DNA of 64,000 bases from Bacteriovoracia bacterium (GTDB lineage Bacteria; Bdellovibrionota; Bacteriovoracia; Bacteriovoracales; Bacteriovoracaceae). The DNA lies in NCBI GenBank assembly GCA_030431635.1, contig JAUIIL010000005.1, positions 1 to 64,000 of the forward strand, in the 5' to 3' direction. The notes beneath the pieces are model-generated. The model was not told where the DNA came from, searched no databases, and worked only from the letters and a program-made list of their open reading frames with translations. The position numbers and the translations under genes were made by a program. Shown in pieces: positions 17,601 through 26,281 of the stretch (positions within the stretch are counted from its first letter, which is position 1; each line of letters starts with the position of its first letter).

Positions 17601-18326
17601 GCTTTTGTCATGGAAACTGAAGAAGGTCCTCAAGCTATCCAGAAAAATAGTTATCAATTTGATAGACGCTACGGAGCTGCTTTAAGAGAGTGTAAGGACA
17701 AATTCAGACAGTACAAAGCAGAGTTTAATAGGCTTGGAGAAATTAACTGGCAAGCTATTGAAGATTATAATAAGCAAAAGCTTCGTTATGACTTTCTCAA
17801 AGAGCAAGAACTTGAACTCAAGAAGTCTCTTACCGATCTTGAAACAGCAATTAGACATATCGATGATAAATCTAAAGTGCGCTTCAAAGAAGCCTTCACT
17901 GAAGTTAATGATAAGTTTACAAAAATCTTCCCTATTATTTTTGGAGGTGGTGCTTCTAAACTAGAAATCACAGGAAGCCTTGATGATGCCGAATGCGGAA
18001 TTGATATTATTGCTCAACCTCCAGGGAAAAAAATGCAAAATATCAACCTTATGTCTGGTGGTGAAAAAGCCATGACTGCGGTGAGCCTTATTTTCTCTAT
18101 CTTTCTTGTGAAGCCTTCACCATTTTGTCTTCTTGATGAGGTTGATGCTCCTCTTGATGACGCCAACGTTGGTCGATTTAACGAGCTTTTAAGAGAAATG
18201 AGCTCTGAGTCTCAGTTCATTTTAATCACTCACAATAAGAAAACCATGGAGCTTAATGATAAGCTCTATGGGGTAACAATGCAGGAGCCTGGGATATCTA
18301 AGGCCTTGTCAGTACAACTACAATGA
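14643..18326 (+). CDS. smc: chromosome segregation ATPase SMC
   Basis: A 1227-residue SMC with all expected parts. Walker A GPNGCGKSN is at residues 31-39. Long coiled coils flank a hinge around residues 500-660. The C-terminal head has the signature LMSGGEKAMTA and Walker B FCLLDEVDAPLDDANV. It forms the core of condensin with ScpA and ScpB, which are not in this window. The length is usual. Its stop overlaps the lolA start by 4 bases (ATGA). Confidence 0.97.
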   Translation: MRLLRLHLQGFKSFRDKTTIYFDDGITGIVGPNGCGKSNIVDALFWVMGEQSAKHLRGNSMKDLIFAGSDKYSPSSFAEVSLVLSNDNGKHIHIGGQVAKPTEIQITRKLYRNGETEYRINGLPARLKDIQEVFMDTGAGAKSYSIIAQGEINRLVQAKPVERRTMIEEVAGITKFKKRKVESLRKMDNTQQNLNRLNDLQSEIYKNLKALERQAEKAERARSLKEKIKKYDLLVESHKEFNFLKDFSEGKDFIAKNQALLSELIIDKEKLELTLQDERIQKSVLTEEVDSLQKEFNEISRELAGLEQKLNYSKKNKNEKETYLSSKEEDISELRSDLMVLEHKKKDLEAHLEEIKSEQSDNSELKELETQLQELRENTKNKEQAYLTLKEQVENHRDELNLIEQEQFRVTSRLEEISSNLEDISKEMELLEEQSSLFSGDLARQKKELEASEKTFTELKEKENNLKEQIDTLSVKEKELRIQVKEVNQDFLKKDSKLQSLKEINSNLEKTKEGAFEYLDETQDQNTQFLSNLIECEQKYEKAIESLVQSYSHSLITAEKSNESFLNWFQEKGETNLDYFRVSKAEALTEESLERLSVNGLEGIIKINDIINIKDPKYTSSIQSLFEGFLIVENLDLTLAMKISPELRFKALVSVTGDLTVKRVNNSLQVSLRKKADLEQGIIQRNNEIKILEVEVEELRTQLRDVEAELNEVENSLTAAKESYGKTRDSFNNAQTDYITKKSALESKQSNFESSHARIEILQNRKTELSSSRLELMEKDDKNKKVLSNSNTIITDKKEQLESVKTEYETLKAELEEKKQAFVDMEVQSRTFETRLESVNNQIKESEENREKSEKKLEQAIEQTSTLREEIELLESEIDELSENNQEQAQEVKQREEELSMKKNELNSLLDGMHGRESEVKDISSKINKIEKELFEREVKVKQIVEEEELVVRNIFEKYQIDLRAVLSEFLELGPETINDLNDISNAFVMETEEGPQAIQKNSYQFDRRYGAALRECKDKFRQYKAEFNRLGEINWQAIEDYNKQKLRYDFLKEQELELKKSLTDLETAIRHIDDKSKVRFKEAFTEVNDKFTKIFPIIFGGGASKLEITGSLDDAECGIDIIAQPPGKKMQNINLMSGGEKAMTAVSLIFSIFLVKPSPFCLLDEVDAPLDDANVGRFNELLREMSSESQFILITHNKKTMELNDKLYGVTMQEPGISKALSVQLQ

Positions 18327-18931
18327 TTAAGTTTCTTGTTGTTTTTATCACGCTGAACTCTTTTGCTTCAGATTTTTTACCTAAAGGCTTTAGCGCCAAC
18401 TTTATTCAAAAAGTTATTAGTGAAATCTCTGGAAAAGAGCGAATAAGCCAAGGTCTATTGGAGTACCAGTTTCCTGGAAAAATTAAGTTTGAAATTACTC
18501 AAGGTGGATCTTCTCTTTTTATAAGTAATGGCCAAAAAAGCTGGTACTACACTCCTCCTTTTATCGAAGGAGAAAAAGGAAATGTTGTTATTCAACGCTC
18601 TTCTAGTATTTTTCTCTCAAAATTTTTTGATTCTCTTCAACAAGGCCTTAAGGATAATAAACTCTACAACATCAAAAAATCACCCACAACACTTGAGTTT
18701 ATTTTTCATTCAAATGTTGCAGATTCAATTGGTCTTAAAAAAGCTCTTTTCCCCATCCAAGGTGTTGACCCAAAACAACTAAACCTTTCCAAGCTGAAAA
18801 AAATGATTCTCACACGCTCTGATAATAAGGAGATTGTTTTTGAATTAAGTGAATTTAAAGAAAAAAACCAGTTCCCAATTAACCACTTTCTTTTTACTCC
18901 TCCAAAAAATACTACCATTCAGGAAAAATAA
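18323..18931 (+). CDS. lolA: outer-membrane lipoprotein carrier LolA-like
   Basis: A 202-residue protein with signal peptide MIKFLVVFITLNSFAS, then GFSANFIQKVISEISGKERISQG and GKIKFEITQ, YYTPPF. This is the LolA pattern of a half-barrel that carries lipoproteins across the periplasm from LolCDE to the outer membrane. It overlaps smc by 4 bases, so it is translated from the same message. Sequence drift from E. coli LolA is large, but length and motif order agree. Confidence 0.85.
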   Translation: MIKFLVVFITLNSFASDFLPKGFSANFIQKVISEISGKERISQGLLEYQFPGKIKFEITQGGSSLFISNGQKSWYYTPPFIEGEKGNVVIQRSSSIFLSKFFDSLQQGLKDNKLYNIKKSPTTLEFIFHSNVADSIGLKKALFPIQGVDPKQLNLSKLKKMILTRSDNKEIVFELSEFKEKNQFPINHFLFTPPKNTTIQEK

Positions 18932-18935
18932 ACTT

Positions 18936-19634
18936 TCATGGCTTACAAAATTTGACTTGAACAGAGCTATAAAAAGCTCTTACACCTTTTGTACTAATAA
19001 TACTTACTTCAGTGAAACCATATTTTCGTGCCTGTTGCCCCGACCATGTATTTTGAGCTGCGTTTTCAAGAGGAACTAGAGAATTTAGCGTTTTGAAGTT
19101 AAATTGCTCTAAATTATCACCAAAAACCCATTCTCCTAAAACACATTTAACCTTATCTGCAAAATGTCCCATTACAAATTTATAACCTTCACTTCCATAG
19201 AGAACTCGGGAACGATTATTGTTGTTATTTTTATTTCTTGTTTCAAACCAAATATACAAATGACTATTGTCAGGATCTTGCAGCTTTGCCCAAAATCTAT
19301 TTCCCGTCCCGGATTCATTAAGTACTAAAGAATCCTCCCTTATAGCCAAATGAAAATTATCACTCTCAACAATAAATTTATCCCCATCGTAATAAGGAGG
19401 ACCATCATCAAACAAAGCCCATGGAGCATCAAAGCTACCATCTTCATCAAAGGAAATAATCCTATTTGTTCTAACATCTTGCTCATTCAAAAAGTACTTC
19501 CTAATAAACTTTAAATCGGAGTCGGTTACATAATCAGGAAGATTAAAAGATAAAGCTTTTTCGAAGTTTTCATTACAGGGAAAAGCAGAGGATGAAACAG
19601 CAAAAAAAGCGATAAAAAGGAAGACTTTCAACAT
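18936..19634 (-). CDS. exported hypothetical protein
   Basis: A 232-residue protein with a signal peptide (MLKVFLFIAFFAVSSSAFPC). Aromatic and Asp-rich stretches (DEDGSFDAPWALFDDGPPYYDGDKF broken into short turns) and late KVKCVLGEW and KFCKP Cys residues suggest a secreted, beta-rich fold. It is convergent with lolA. No family recognised. Confidence 0.65.
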   Translation of the reverse strand: MLKVFLFIAFFAVSSSAFPCNENFEKALSFNLPDYVTDSDLKFIRKYFLNEQDVRTNRIISFDEDGSFDAPWALFDDGPPYYDGDKFIVESDNFHLAIREDSLVLNESGTGNRFWAKLQDPDNSHLYIWFETRNKNNNNNRSRVLYGSEGYKFVMGHFADKVKCVLGEWVFGDNLEQFNFKTLNSLVPLENAAQNTWSGQQARKYGFTEVSIISTKGVRAFYSSVQVKFCKP

Positions 19635-19674
19635 AATTAACGCAACATATCAAAAAATAGACCTTTTTGCCAAC

Positions 19675-19710
19675 TCTAAAAATAAACCCCTGGGATTTTG
19701 GCCCCAGGGG
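19675..19710 (-). terminator. strong intrinsic terminator
   Basis: CCCCTGGG (19687-19694) pairs with CCCAGGGG (19703-19710) around an 8-base loop. On the minus strand it is followed by TTTATTTTT. It ends the minus-strand pentapeptide-repeat gene. Confidence 0.8.
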
Positions 19711-19745
19711 TGGCATTTGAGAGTGGAGAGAGAAATGCCGGCTGC

Positions 19746-20177
19746 TTATGCAGCAGCAATCTGATTGATATTGAAATTATTTAATTGAAAAGTGCAGTAA
19801 TTTAAGCGGTTAGAATAAGCACCCATAAAGTCATGGCCAGTGGAACTAAACTTGCAAATTGAAAAATCATTTCCATAAATTCCCCCTAGTTGAAAACGAC
19901 AATCTAAAAACGTACTCGATTGAAAAATGCAATTTCTAATCCCTCCAAAGACAAAACTGCAGTTTTCAAAGACACAATCCTTGAAAAGACAGTCCTCAAA
20001 GGAGGTTGCGTAAAAAGTGCAATTGATGAAATGGCAATCTTCAAACAATACATAAGTCACCAAGGCCCCAGATATTGTTTTTTCCTTGATTGTTGCAGCT
20101 TCCACCACTTCATTCGCCAATCTCATATAACATCCTGTATTTATTGTATTTTTTAAAATTAAAGTGGTTGTTTCCAT
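19746..20177 (-). CDS. pentapeptide-repeat-like protein
   Basis: A 143-residue cytoplasmic protein. Residues 45-95 are a run of A(D/N)LxF-type five-residue repeats: FEDCHFINCTFY, FEDCLFKDCVFENCSF, NCIFQSSTFLDCRF. These should fold as a right-handed quadrilateral beta helix. Cys occupies many repeat positions, which is unusual for a cytoplasmic protein. Some members mimic DNA or bind gyrase; nothing here shows that. It is divergent from an XRE regulator. Confidence 0.75.
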   Translation of the reverse strand: METTTLILKNTINTGCYMRLANEVVEAATIKEKTISGALVTYVLFEDCHFINCTFYATSFEDCLFKDCVFENCSFVFGGIRNCIFQSSTFLDCRFQLGGIYGNDFSICKFSSTGHDFMGAYSNRLNYCTFQLNNFNINQIAAA

Positions 20178-20306
20178 GCTTTTACCTCACCAAAGCTCTC
20201 AAGTACTATCATAATGCAACTGACAAATTGCGTCAAGAAATATTTTTTCATCATGAAATTAAATTTCATTCCGATAAGAAAATTACCTACTTATAGGAGG
20301 TATAAA

Positions 20307-20852
20307 ATGAGCAGATTTAATAAAGATTATTTAGATGCTTTCTTGGGAATCGTTCGTAAGTACATGCAAATGCGTGGGGGACTTTCTCAGAAAGAACTAG
20401 CAGAGATTACAGACTCCAGTGTTTCCACCATGAGCCGGTTTTTAAATAAGAAAACAGATGCCCTTGATGACATGATGATTGCTCAAATAGTTGCAAAGTT
20501 AAATATTCCATTGCACGAGATGATCGATTTCGTTGAGGAAGAGTATACCGATCGATTTAAGAAACTCGTCTCTTTTTATAAAGAAGCCGAAGAAGCCGAT
20601 ACAGATGGAGGAGAAGGAACTGCTCAAAACCAAAATGCGAGGGCCAACGTAAGCATTGGTGGCAAGAAGCGATCGATTCCATTTGGAATGGAAGGAGAGA
20701 GAGGAATTAGTGATAAGCTAGCAAGTCTTAGTCCAAGACAAAAGGCTTATCTCAAAGACTTCCTTGATCTTGATATGGAAGGACGTGATCTCATGGTTGA
20801 TATTGGTAATTCACTTTTCCGCTACTTTAAACAAAGAGGTGTTGAATTTTAA
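20307..20852 (+). CDS. XRE-like helix-turn-helix regulator
   Basis: A 181-residue protein. The helix-turn-helix lies at about residues 25-70 (LSQKELAEITDSSVSTMSRF, then LNKKTDALDDMM). A charged linker and a C-terminal helical domain (SPRQKAYLKDFLDLDMEGRDLMVDIG) follow. The ATG at 20307 is chosen for its AGGAGG site; the frame is open further upstream without such a site. It is followed by an exported VWA-like protein and mutY, so it may control this set. Confidence 0.75.
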   Translation: MSRFNKDYLDAFLGIVRKYMQMRGGLSQKELAEITDSSVSTMSRFLNKKTDALDDMMIAQIVAKLNIPLHEMIDFVEEEYTDRFKKLVSFYKEAEEADTDGGEGTAQNQNARANVSIGGKKRSIPFGMEGERGISDKLASLSPRQKAYLKDFLDLDMEGRDLMVDIGNSLFRYFKQRGVEF

Positions 20853-21658
20853 AATTCGCTCTAATACTTCTTATTTCATTTGACCTGTATGCTGTCCCTG
20901 AGCAGCTAGAAATTTGGTTTGTCTCTGAACCAAGAGTGGCCTCTACTTTTTTAACCCCACTACTTAAAGACTCTTTTAAATACTCCGCTCCTTTTGCACA
21001 AAAACTAGCTTGTATTCCCATGGGTGAGCATTGCTTTGATCCTCAAATAGGACTTTATGATAAAGATAAAAGTGATACTGCTGGTATTGAAGCTACTCCC
21101 AACCTAGAATCTCTTCGTAATGAAAAGGAAAAACTTCCTACGGCCAGTAGTCTTGATAGAAACCTTATTGATTGCGAAAAGAAAGAGAATATTTTTGATA
21201 TTTTCTGTGGAAAAGCCAGAGGAGATGACACCACATCATCAAGTCAATTTCAAGTTTGGATAGATACGAGTTCTAGCATGAAAAAAATTGATGATGTCGA
21301 TTCATCAGGCACATGCCAACGTAAAAGCTTTATAGAGCTCATGCGAAACACTTGCTCTAAAGTTCACGATGTTGATTTTCATGTTTTTAACACGAGAAAA
21401 AAACAACTTGGTGGTATTGATGATGTTTGCCTTAACGTTGGTCTTAACGACAGCAAACGTTTGGTTGAATGGATTAAAACAGCTCAGATGAAAAAATTAA
21501 TCATTATTACTGATATTTATGAACTTGATGTCACTCTTAGTAATTACGTCCTCTCTCAAGGTGGGATTATTCGAGGTGATATTAACGGTTCAGCTCTCAC
21601 AGCAAGTAATCTCCCTGGACTCGCGATGGAAGTTGCCAAAAGCTGTCAAAAGAAATAA
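20846..21658 (+). CDS. exported VWA-like protein with possible ATT start
   Basis: About 270 residues. From 20846 the frame reads LKFALILLISFDLYA, a good signal peptide. A mature domain with QVWIDTSSSMKKID follows, which has the DxSxS metal-site motif of von Willebrand A domains, then KKLIIITDIYEL. An in-frame stop lies just upstream, and the only codon that keeps the whole signal peptide is ATT at 20846, with GAGG 6 bases before it. The first conventional start, GTG at 20936, would remove the signal. It overlaps the XRE gene end by 7 bases. Function unknown. Confidence 0.6.
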   Translation: MLKFALILLISFDLYAVPEQLEIWFVSEPRVASTFLTPLLKDSFKYSAPFAQKLACIPMGEHCFDPQIGLYDKDKSDTAGIEATPNLESLRNEKEKLPTASSLDRNLIDCEKKENIFDIFCGKARGDDTTSSSQFQVWIDTSSSMKKIDDVDSSGTCQRKSFIELMRNTCSKVHDVDFHVFNTRKKQLGGIDDVCLNVGLNDSKRLVEWIKTAQMKKLIIITDIYELDVTLSNYVLSQGGIIRGDINGSALTASNLPGLAMEVAKSCQKK

Positions 21659-21667
21659 ATCTTCTCT

Positions 21668-22681
21668 ATGTTTTCAAAACTTTTAAAATGGTCGCAGAAG
21701 TTTCAAGATCTTCCATGGAGAAACAAAAGAACTCTCTACTCAACCCTTGTTTCAGAGATAATGCTTCAACAAACAACTGTTGGAACCGTTCTTAATCATT
21801 ACGAAAAATTTCTCAAGGAATACCCCACTATTTTTGACCTGGCCCAGGCCAGTGAAGAACAACTTACTATTAGCTGGAAAGGTCTTGGTTACTATAGAAG
21901 GGCCAGAAATTTAAAAAAGGCTTGTGAGCATATTGTGAATGATTATAAGGGAGACATCCCTCTTCACTATGAAACACTCATTTCAATCCCGGGGATTGGT
22001 CCTTATACAGCAAGTGCACTTATTGCAATTGGAGGAAATAAGCCTGCAATCGCAGTTGATGCCAACTTAGAAAGAGTTTTAAGTCGTCTTTTTACAATTG
22101 ATGAATTTAAAGGACCCAAACTTCAAAAGAAAATTCAAGAGAATGACAAAATTTTAAAACTTGCAAAAAAATTAGGGGCCAGGGATTTTAATGAAGCACT
22201 GATGGATCTGGGTAGAAATATTTGCCAAGCCAGAAAGGCTTCTTGTGAGATTTGTCCTCTTCGCTCTGGTTGTATGGCCTATGAAGAGAAAGCTGTACTT
22301 CACTATCCTCGAATTAAAGAAGTCAAAAAAGAGAGTTTTGAACTTGAATTGGCCCGCTTTATTGTTAAGAAAAAGGATTCCTTGCTTGTTTACCAAAAAA
22401 AGAAAGGTCAGTGGCTTGAAGGACAATGGGAAGTACCAACATTTATTCTTAGATCAGAAGACAAAAAACTTATTCAATACCCTATTCTCAAATATAAAAT
22501 AAATAAAAAAGAGTCCCAAATTATTAAAACTGGTATCACAAAATATAAAATCATTAATTATTTGCTAGAGCTTGATTACTCAGACTTTAAAAAACTTAAT
22601 GTTGAGGGAGACTATAAATTTCGACCAATTAAACCTGAAAGCAATTTAGCTTCAAATATTTCTAAGTTTTTGAAAAAATAA
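21668..22681 (+). CDS. mutY: A/G-specific adenine glycosylase MutY
   Basis: A 337-residue DNA repair enzyme that removes adenine mispaired with 8-oxoguanine. The general acid is Glu30 in SEIMLQQTT, a helix-hairpin-helix IPGIGPYTASAL spans residues 107-118, and the catalytic Asp is 131 in VDANLERVL. Four [4Fe-4S] Cys are at 186, 193, 196 and 202 (spacing 6-2-5). The C-terminal Nudix-like lesion-recognition domain is present (GQWEVP). The usual DGN near the Asp reads DAN here. It starts 9 bases after the exported VWA-like gene. Confidence 0.93.
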   Translation: MFSKLLKWSQKFQDLPWRNKRTLYSTLVSEIMLQQTTVGTVLNHYEKFLKEYPTIFDLAQASEEQLTISWKGLGYYRRARNLKKACEHIVNDYKGDIPLHYETLISIPGIGPYTASALIAIGGNKPAIAVDANLERVLSRLFTIDEFKGPKLQKKIQENDKILKLAKKLGARDFNEALMDLGRNICQARKASCEICPLRSGCMAYEEKAVLHYPRIKEVKKESFELELARFIVKKKDSLLVYQKKKGQWLEGQWEVPTFILRSEDKKLIQYPILKYKINKKESQIIKTGITKYKIINYLLELDYSDFKKLNVEGDYKFRPIKPESNLASNISKFLKK

Positions 22682-23411
22682 AATAGTCATCATTAACTTT
22701 AAATTCAATATTAGGAAATAAAACTTGCAACTCATCTTTACTAAAACCTCTCTGGATCCCTTTTATTCTAATTTCTCCTCCAGGTTTTAAAACTCGAACC
22801 ATTTCTTTTAAAGCTCTAATCACATCTTCTTTATTTAAATTATTTAATAATCTGGATGCAATTAACAAATCAAATGTGTTATCATCATATGGAATATTAA
22901 AAACACTACCAGTTACAAGATAATCTTCATACTTATCAACAAATTGCTTAAATACTTTAAACGTATCAGGATCAATAGCTCCTCTCAATTTATCTAACTG
23001 AGAGTACCAAATATCTAAGCCTTTAATCTTAAGCCCATGATCTAACATAGAAGCAACATGAGGCCCAACTCCTTCGCCAATTGAGAGTATATTTTTCCCA
23101 GAAAGAGCAGCTAATTCTTTTTCAGAATCAAGTCCTAAGCCTAGTCTTTGACTGCTTACCATAAAAGGATCGGCTTCACCCGCGAAGGTTACAGCAATAC
23201 CATTAACTCTTACTGCTTTCTCTTTTGTTTCTCCTTTTTGCACAATTTCGATTAAAGGTTTTTCTGTACTTCTCTCTTGAGGAAACCCATCAAAAGATTG
23301 GTGAAAAACTTTATTTTCGAGAGCTTTTTGGAGTAGATCATTTAACTTATCGACACAAGTCGAATAACTACAAGGTAGAGAAATAACTAATAATATAACC
23401 ACAAACTTCAT
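22662..23411 (-). CDS. exported SAM-methyltransferase-like protein
   Basis: A 249-residue protein with a class I methyltransferase domain: motif I NILSIGEGVGPHVASML, then IKGLDIWYSQL, FDLLIASRLLNNL and VRVLKPGGEIRIKG. It also begins with a typical signal peptide (MKFVVILLVISLPCSYS). Export of a SAM enzyme is odd because the periplasm lacks SAM. It may act in prey cytoplasm, or the leader may be a membrane anchor. Its 3' end overlaps mutY by 20 bases, convergently. Confidence 0.7.
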   Translation of the reverse strand: MKFVVILLVISLPCSYSTCVDKLNDLLQKALENKVFHQSFDGFPQERSTEKPLIEIVQKGETKEKAVRVNGIAVTFAGEADPFMVSSQRLGLGLDSEKELAALSGKNILSIGEGVGPHVASMLDHGLKIKGLDIWYSQLDKLRGAIDPDTFKVFKQFVDKYEDYLVTGSVFNIPYDDNTFDLLIASRLLNNLNKEDVIRALKEMVRVLKPGGEIRIKGIQRGFSKDELQVLFPNIEFKVNDDYFIFSKT

Positions 23412-23543
23412 CAGCTAACTCATCGGTGTTTATTGACTTAAATTCCCGACAAGTTGACTCAGGTTGTAAAGTTTTCCCGTTCAAGTAATTCTTAAGGCAG
23501 TGTTTGGGTTTTAAGAGTATATTGCCTCTATAAGGAATTCATT

Positions 23544-24467
23544 ATGTTTGCTCTATTCACAGTCGGCTGTATTTGGGGAACTTCTTTTTTGCTGGCAAAA
23601 GATTTAGTCGCTGTCGTTGGTGCTGAGACAGGAGCTCTTCACCGGGTTTTATGGGGCTCTCTTTTTAGCTTTGTTGTGGCCCTTTTTACTGAAAAATGGA
23701 GCTTTGAGAAAAAAAGGATTTTAAAAGCCTTTATCTATGGCCCTCTATCTATTGGCCTTCCGTTTTATTTTCTCTTTAACGGTCTTAAATACATGCCATC
23801 AAGTATGGCCGCTCTTCTTAATGGACTTATGCCTACTTTCGTTATTATTGGAACTCTCCTGCGTGGAAAGAAAGTTAATCTTTTTCTCGCTTTCTTAGGA
23901 AATCTGATGGCCATCACAGGAGTTTTTCTTCTTGTTGGTGATGTGGATTCTTTTTCTCATTTACAAGTAAATCAAAACCTCTTTATTGGGGTGAGTTACC
24001 TCATGCTCATGAATATTTTTTATTCAACTGGGGGGATATTTTACAACGAACTTCATCCTAAGCTTCCGATGTTTCAATCCCTTTTTTGGATTCTTTTAAG
24101 TTCATCTCTATGTCTTTTTCTTTTGGAAGGAGCTGAAGTTTCAAGCCTTAACTTATTTCACTCTAAAACTCTGAATGCTCTTATTTTGGGAGTTGTGAAC
24201 ACAGCTATCGCGTTTAAACTTTATTATTATGTAATGGAGAAGTATGGAGCTCTCATTGCTTCTCAAGCCCCTTTGATTGCTCCTTTCGCTGCAACAGTCG
24301 TTTCACTGTCTTTTGGTGAAATCCAATTTTCGATTTCTTATATGGTTGCTCTTGTTTTTATCGTAAGCGCTATCAAATTTTCACAAATGGCATTGAGAGA
24401 AAAGCCATTACGTTTTTTAAAGCGCTATCGGATTAAGTTTCTTCGTTTTGTCTCTATCTTGAGATAG
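23544..24467 (+). CDS. EamA/DMT-family transporter
   Basis: A 307-residue membrane protein with ten hydrophobic segments in two EamA halves (GCIWGTSFLLAKDLV at the start, then PSSMAALLNGLMP). Members export amino acids, nucleotide sugars or drugs. The substrate cannot be told. An AAGGA site precedes the ATG. Its stop lies 7 bases from the 3' end of the convergent RNase P RNA. Confidence 0.85.
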   Translation: MFALFTVGCIWGTSFLLAKDLVAVVGAETGALHRVLWGSLFSFVVALFTEKWSFEKKRILKAFIYGPLSIGLPFYFLFNGLKYMPSSMAALLNGLMPTFVIIGTLLRGKKVNLFLAFLGNLMAITGVFLLVGDVDSFSHLQVNQNLFIGVSYLMLMNIFYSTGGIFYNELHPKLPMFQSLFWILLSSSLCLFLLEGAEVSSLNLFHSKTLNALILGVVNTAIAFKLYYYVMEKYGALIASQAPLIAPFAATVVSLSFGEIQFSISYMVALVFIVSAIKFSQMALREKPLRFLKRYRIKFLRFVSILR

Positions 24468-24473
24468 AAAAAA

Positions 24474-24770
24474 GCTGAGAAAAGAAGTAAGCCGGATTCT
24501 GTTAACAACCATCATTCATCTTGGAATATTGTTACCAATACCCTCTTGCACTCTACCCGCAAACATCCCCCGGGAAAGGGTCAAACGTTTGCCTACATGA
24601 GCTTGCACCTCGTAGAGTTTACCTGGTTTCACTACAGCCGAACTGTACTTGCTTTCTGTTGCACTTGTCCTCACCTCACGGTGGACGGGCGTTACCCGCT
24701 ACGACTCCCTATGGTGTCCGGACTTTCCTCCAGGAGAGAACTCCCAGCGATGGTCCTCTTTTCTCAGCTC
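24474..24770 (-). ncRNA. rnpB: RNase P RNA, type A
   Basis: The minus-strand RNA shows P1 pairing (GCTGAGAAAAGA at the 5' end with TCTTTTCTCAGC at the 3' end), the GAGGAAAGTCCGGAC core, AGCGGGTAACGCCCG and the 3' ACAGAATCCGGCTTA. It cleaves tRNA 5' leaders together with the RnpA protein. The span of about 297 nt is short for type A, so some peripheral helices are reduced. The P1 3' strand is followed by TTTTTT, which likely ends transcription. Confidence 0.95.
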
Positions 24771-24774
24771 TTGA

Positions 24775-24803
24775 TTTATACACCGCGTTTTCTGGAGTGA
24801 CAA
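24775..24803 (-). promoter_or_regulatory. rnpB promoter
   Basis: On the minus strand, TTGTCA and TATAAA are separated by 17 bases and placed 4-5 bases before the mapped RNA 5' end region. The -10 is slightly close to the proposed end, so the true 5' end may be a few bases inside. Confidence 0.65.
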
Positions 24804-24859
24804 TAGTGAGTGAACATGCTAAATACTCCAAGTTAACTCTTTGAAAATAGGTCTTTATT

Positions 24860-26275
24860 GTGAAATATGCACTACTTCTTTGTTTTTGTTTTTCTGCTCA
24901 TTGCTCTTTAAAAGATTTAGTTAAAGAGTACTTACAAGAGAACATGAATATTAAATCCAATGAACTTGATAGTCAGTCCGCTTCTTATAACTTAGGAATC
25001 ACTCAGGCGCAAAACGATTGGATGTTATCAGCAGCTCTTTCACACGAAGAAGAAGAAGGTGTTGGTTTTTTTAGTTTTAACCAAGTCAACACAAGAACAG
25101 AGTATGCAACCGTTGGAATTTCTAAAGATAATTTTTGGGGTGGTGAATTCTCTCTTAAGCAAGAGATATACAAATACGATTTAAGAGAGTGGAGCTCAAC
25201 TCCAGCTGTTGGTGTCTCTCCTTATGAAACTGTTACAACTATTAGTTACGCTCAAGATTTAGGGGCAAACTTTTTTGGATTAGAATACCGCACAGATGAG
25301 CAAATAACAGAAACAACAGCGAAAGTAACACAAGTCAACCTTTCGATTCAAAATCAGAATCTGCTTTACGACTTTTTAACCAATTATCTAAATGCCAAAC
25401 TAGATAAAACTTTAGTAGACCTAAATGAAGAATCGCTCAAAAGAGCTCAAAAAAGAAGGGCCGTTATTGCTAAAAGAGTGAGAGACAGACTCAGTAAAAC
25501 CGTTGACCTCTATCAGTCTCAAATCGCAGAGTACTCTCAAGAAGAAACTCTCCTCTCTCAGAAACGCTCCTTATCTCAAAACCTCAACCAACTCTCTTCT
25601 GACTTACATAGAAAAATTATGGAAACAGAGCTAACATCCTACGATTTAATCAATCCTCCTTTATCAGAGAAGACTCAAGGAAAACTTGAGAGAAGTTTAG
25701 ACTTACAATCCCTTCAAGAGAAACTAGTTCTTGCGAAACTCTCTCTTAAGAAAGCAAAAAGAGGTTATTACCCATCCATCACACTCACAGGTTCTTACTC
25801 AACTGACTCTCTACAAGCTAACTTTAATGAAGCCTATTCAAGGGGAGCATTTGGTTCTGGAGCAGAAGTAGGAAGTATCTCACTAGCTGTTTCTTTCCCT
25901 CTTGGCATGAGACAAGTTCGCTCAGAAGTGGCCCAAGAACAACTTGATTTACAAAAAAACGAATATCTTCTTAAAAAGACGAAAACTAATTTAACTAACT
26001 CTCTCTTCAATTTAGAGTCTCGAATTTCATTATTAAAAACTCAAATTGATATTTCGAAGAAGAAAAGACTATTGGCCCAAAAAGCCCTTCAAGAACAAAA
26101 TAGACTTTATTATCTTGGGAAGAAAGATCTTGAAGAAGTTATTCGCTCAGAAGAAACTTTGATTGATACTGAAATCAAGCTCGCTAATAATCTCACATTA
26201 TATAACCTTCTTCTTGGCCAATATGCCTCAGTCAAGGGAAAGCTCTTAAGTTTTGTTTATCAATTAATTGAGTAG
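24860..26275 (+). CDS. TolC-family outer-membrane efflux protein
   Basis: A 471-residue exported protein (GTG start; signal MKYALLLCFCFSAHCS). It has the long paired coiled-coil helices and duplicated halves of TolC-type channels, with AQKRRAVIAKRVRDRLSKTVDLYQSQ and, in the second half, KKTKTNLTNSLFNLESRIS. It forms a trimeric outer-membrane duct. The RND pump gene starts 6 bases later, so the pair is an operon. No periplasmic adaptor gene lies beside them. Confidence 0.85.
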   Translation: MKYALLLCFCFSAHCSLKDLVKEYLQENMNIKSNELDSQSASYNLGITQAQNDWMLSAALSHEEEEGVGFFSFNQVNTRTEYATVGISKDNFWGGEFSLKQEIYKYDLREWSSTPAVGVSPYETVTTISYAQDLGANFFGLEYRTDEQITETTAKVTQVNLSIQNQNLLYDFLTNYLNAKLDKTLVDLNEESLKRAQKRRAVIAKRVRDRLSKTVDLYQSQIAEYSQEETLLSQKRSLSQNLNQLSSDLHRKIMETELTSYDLINPPLSEKTQGKLERSLDLQSLQEKLVLAKLSLKKAKRGYYPSITLTGSYSTDSLQANFNEAYSRGAFGSGAEVGSISLAVSFPLGMRQVRSEVAQEQLDLQKNEYLLKKTKTNLTNSLFNLESRISLLKTQIDISKKKRLLAQKALQEQNRLYYLGKKDLEEVIRSEETLIDTEIKLANNLTLYNLLLGQYASVKGKLLSFVYQLIE

Positions 26276-26281
26276 AATTTT

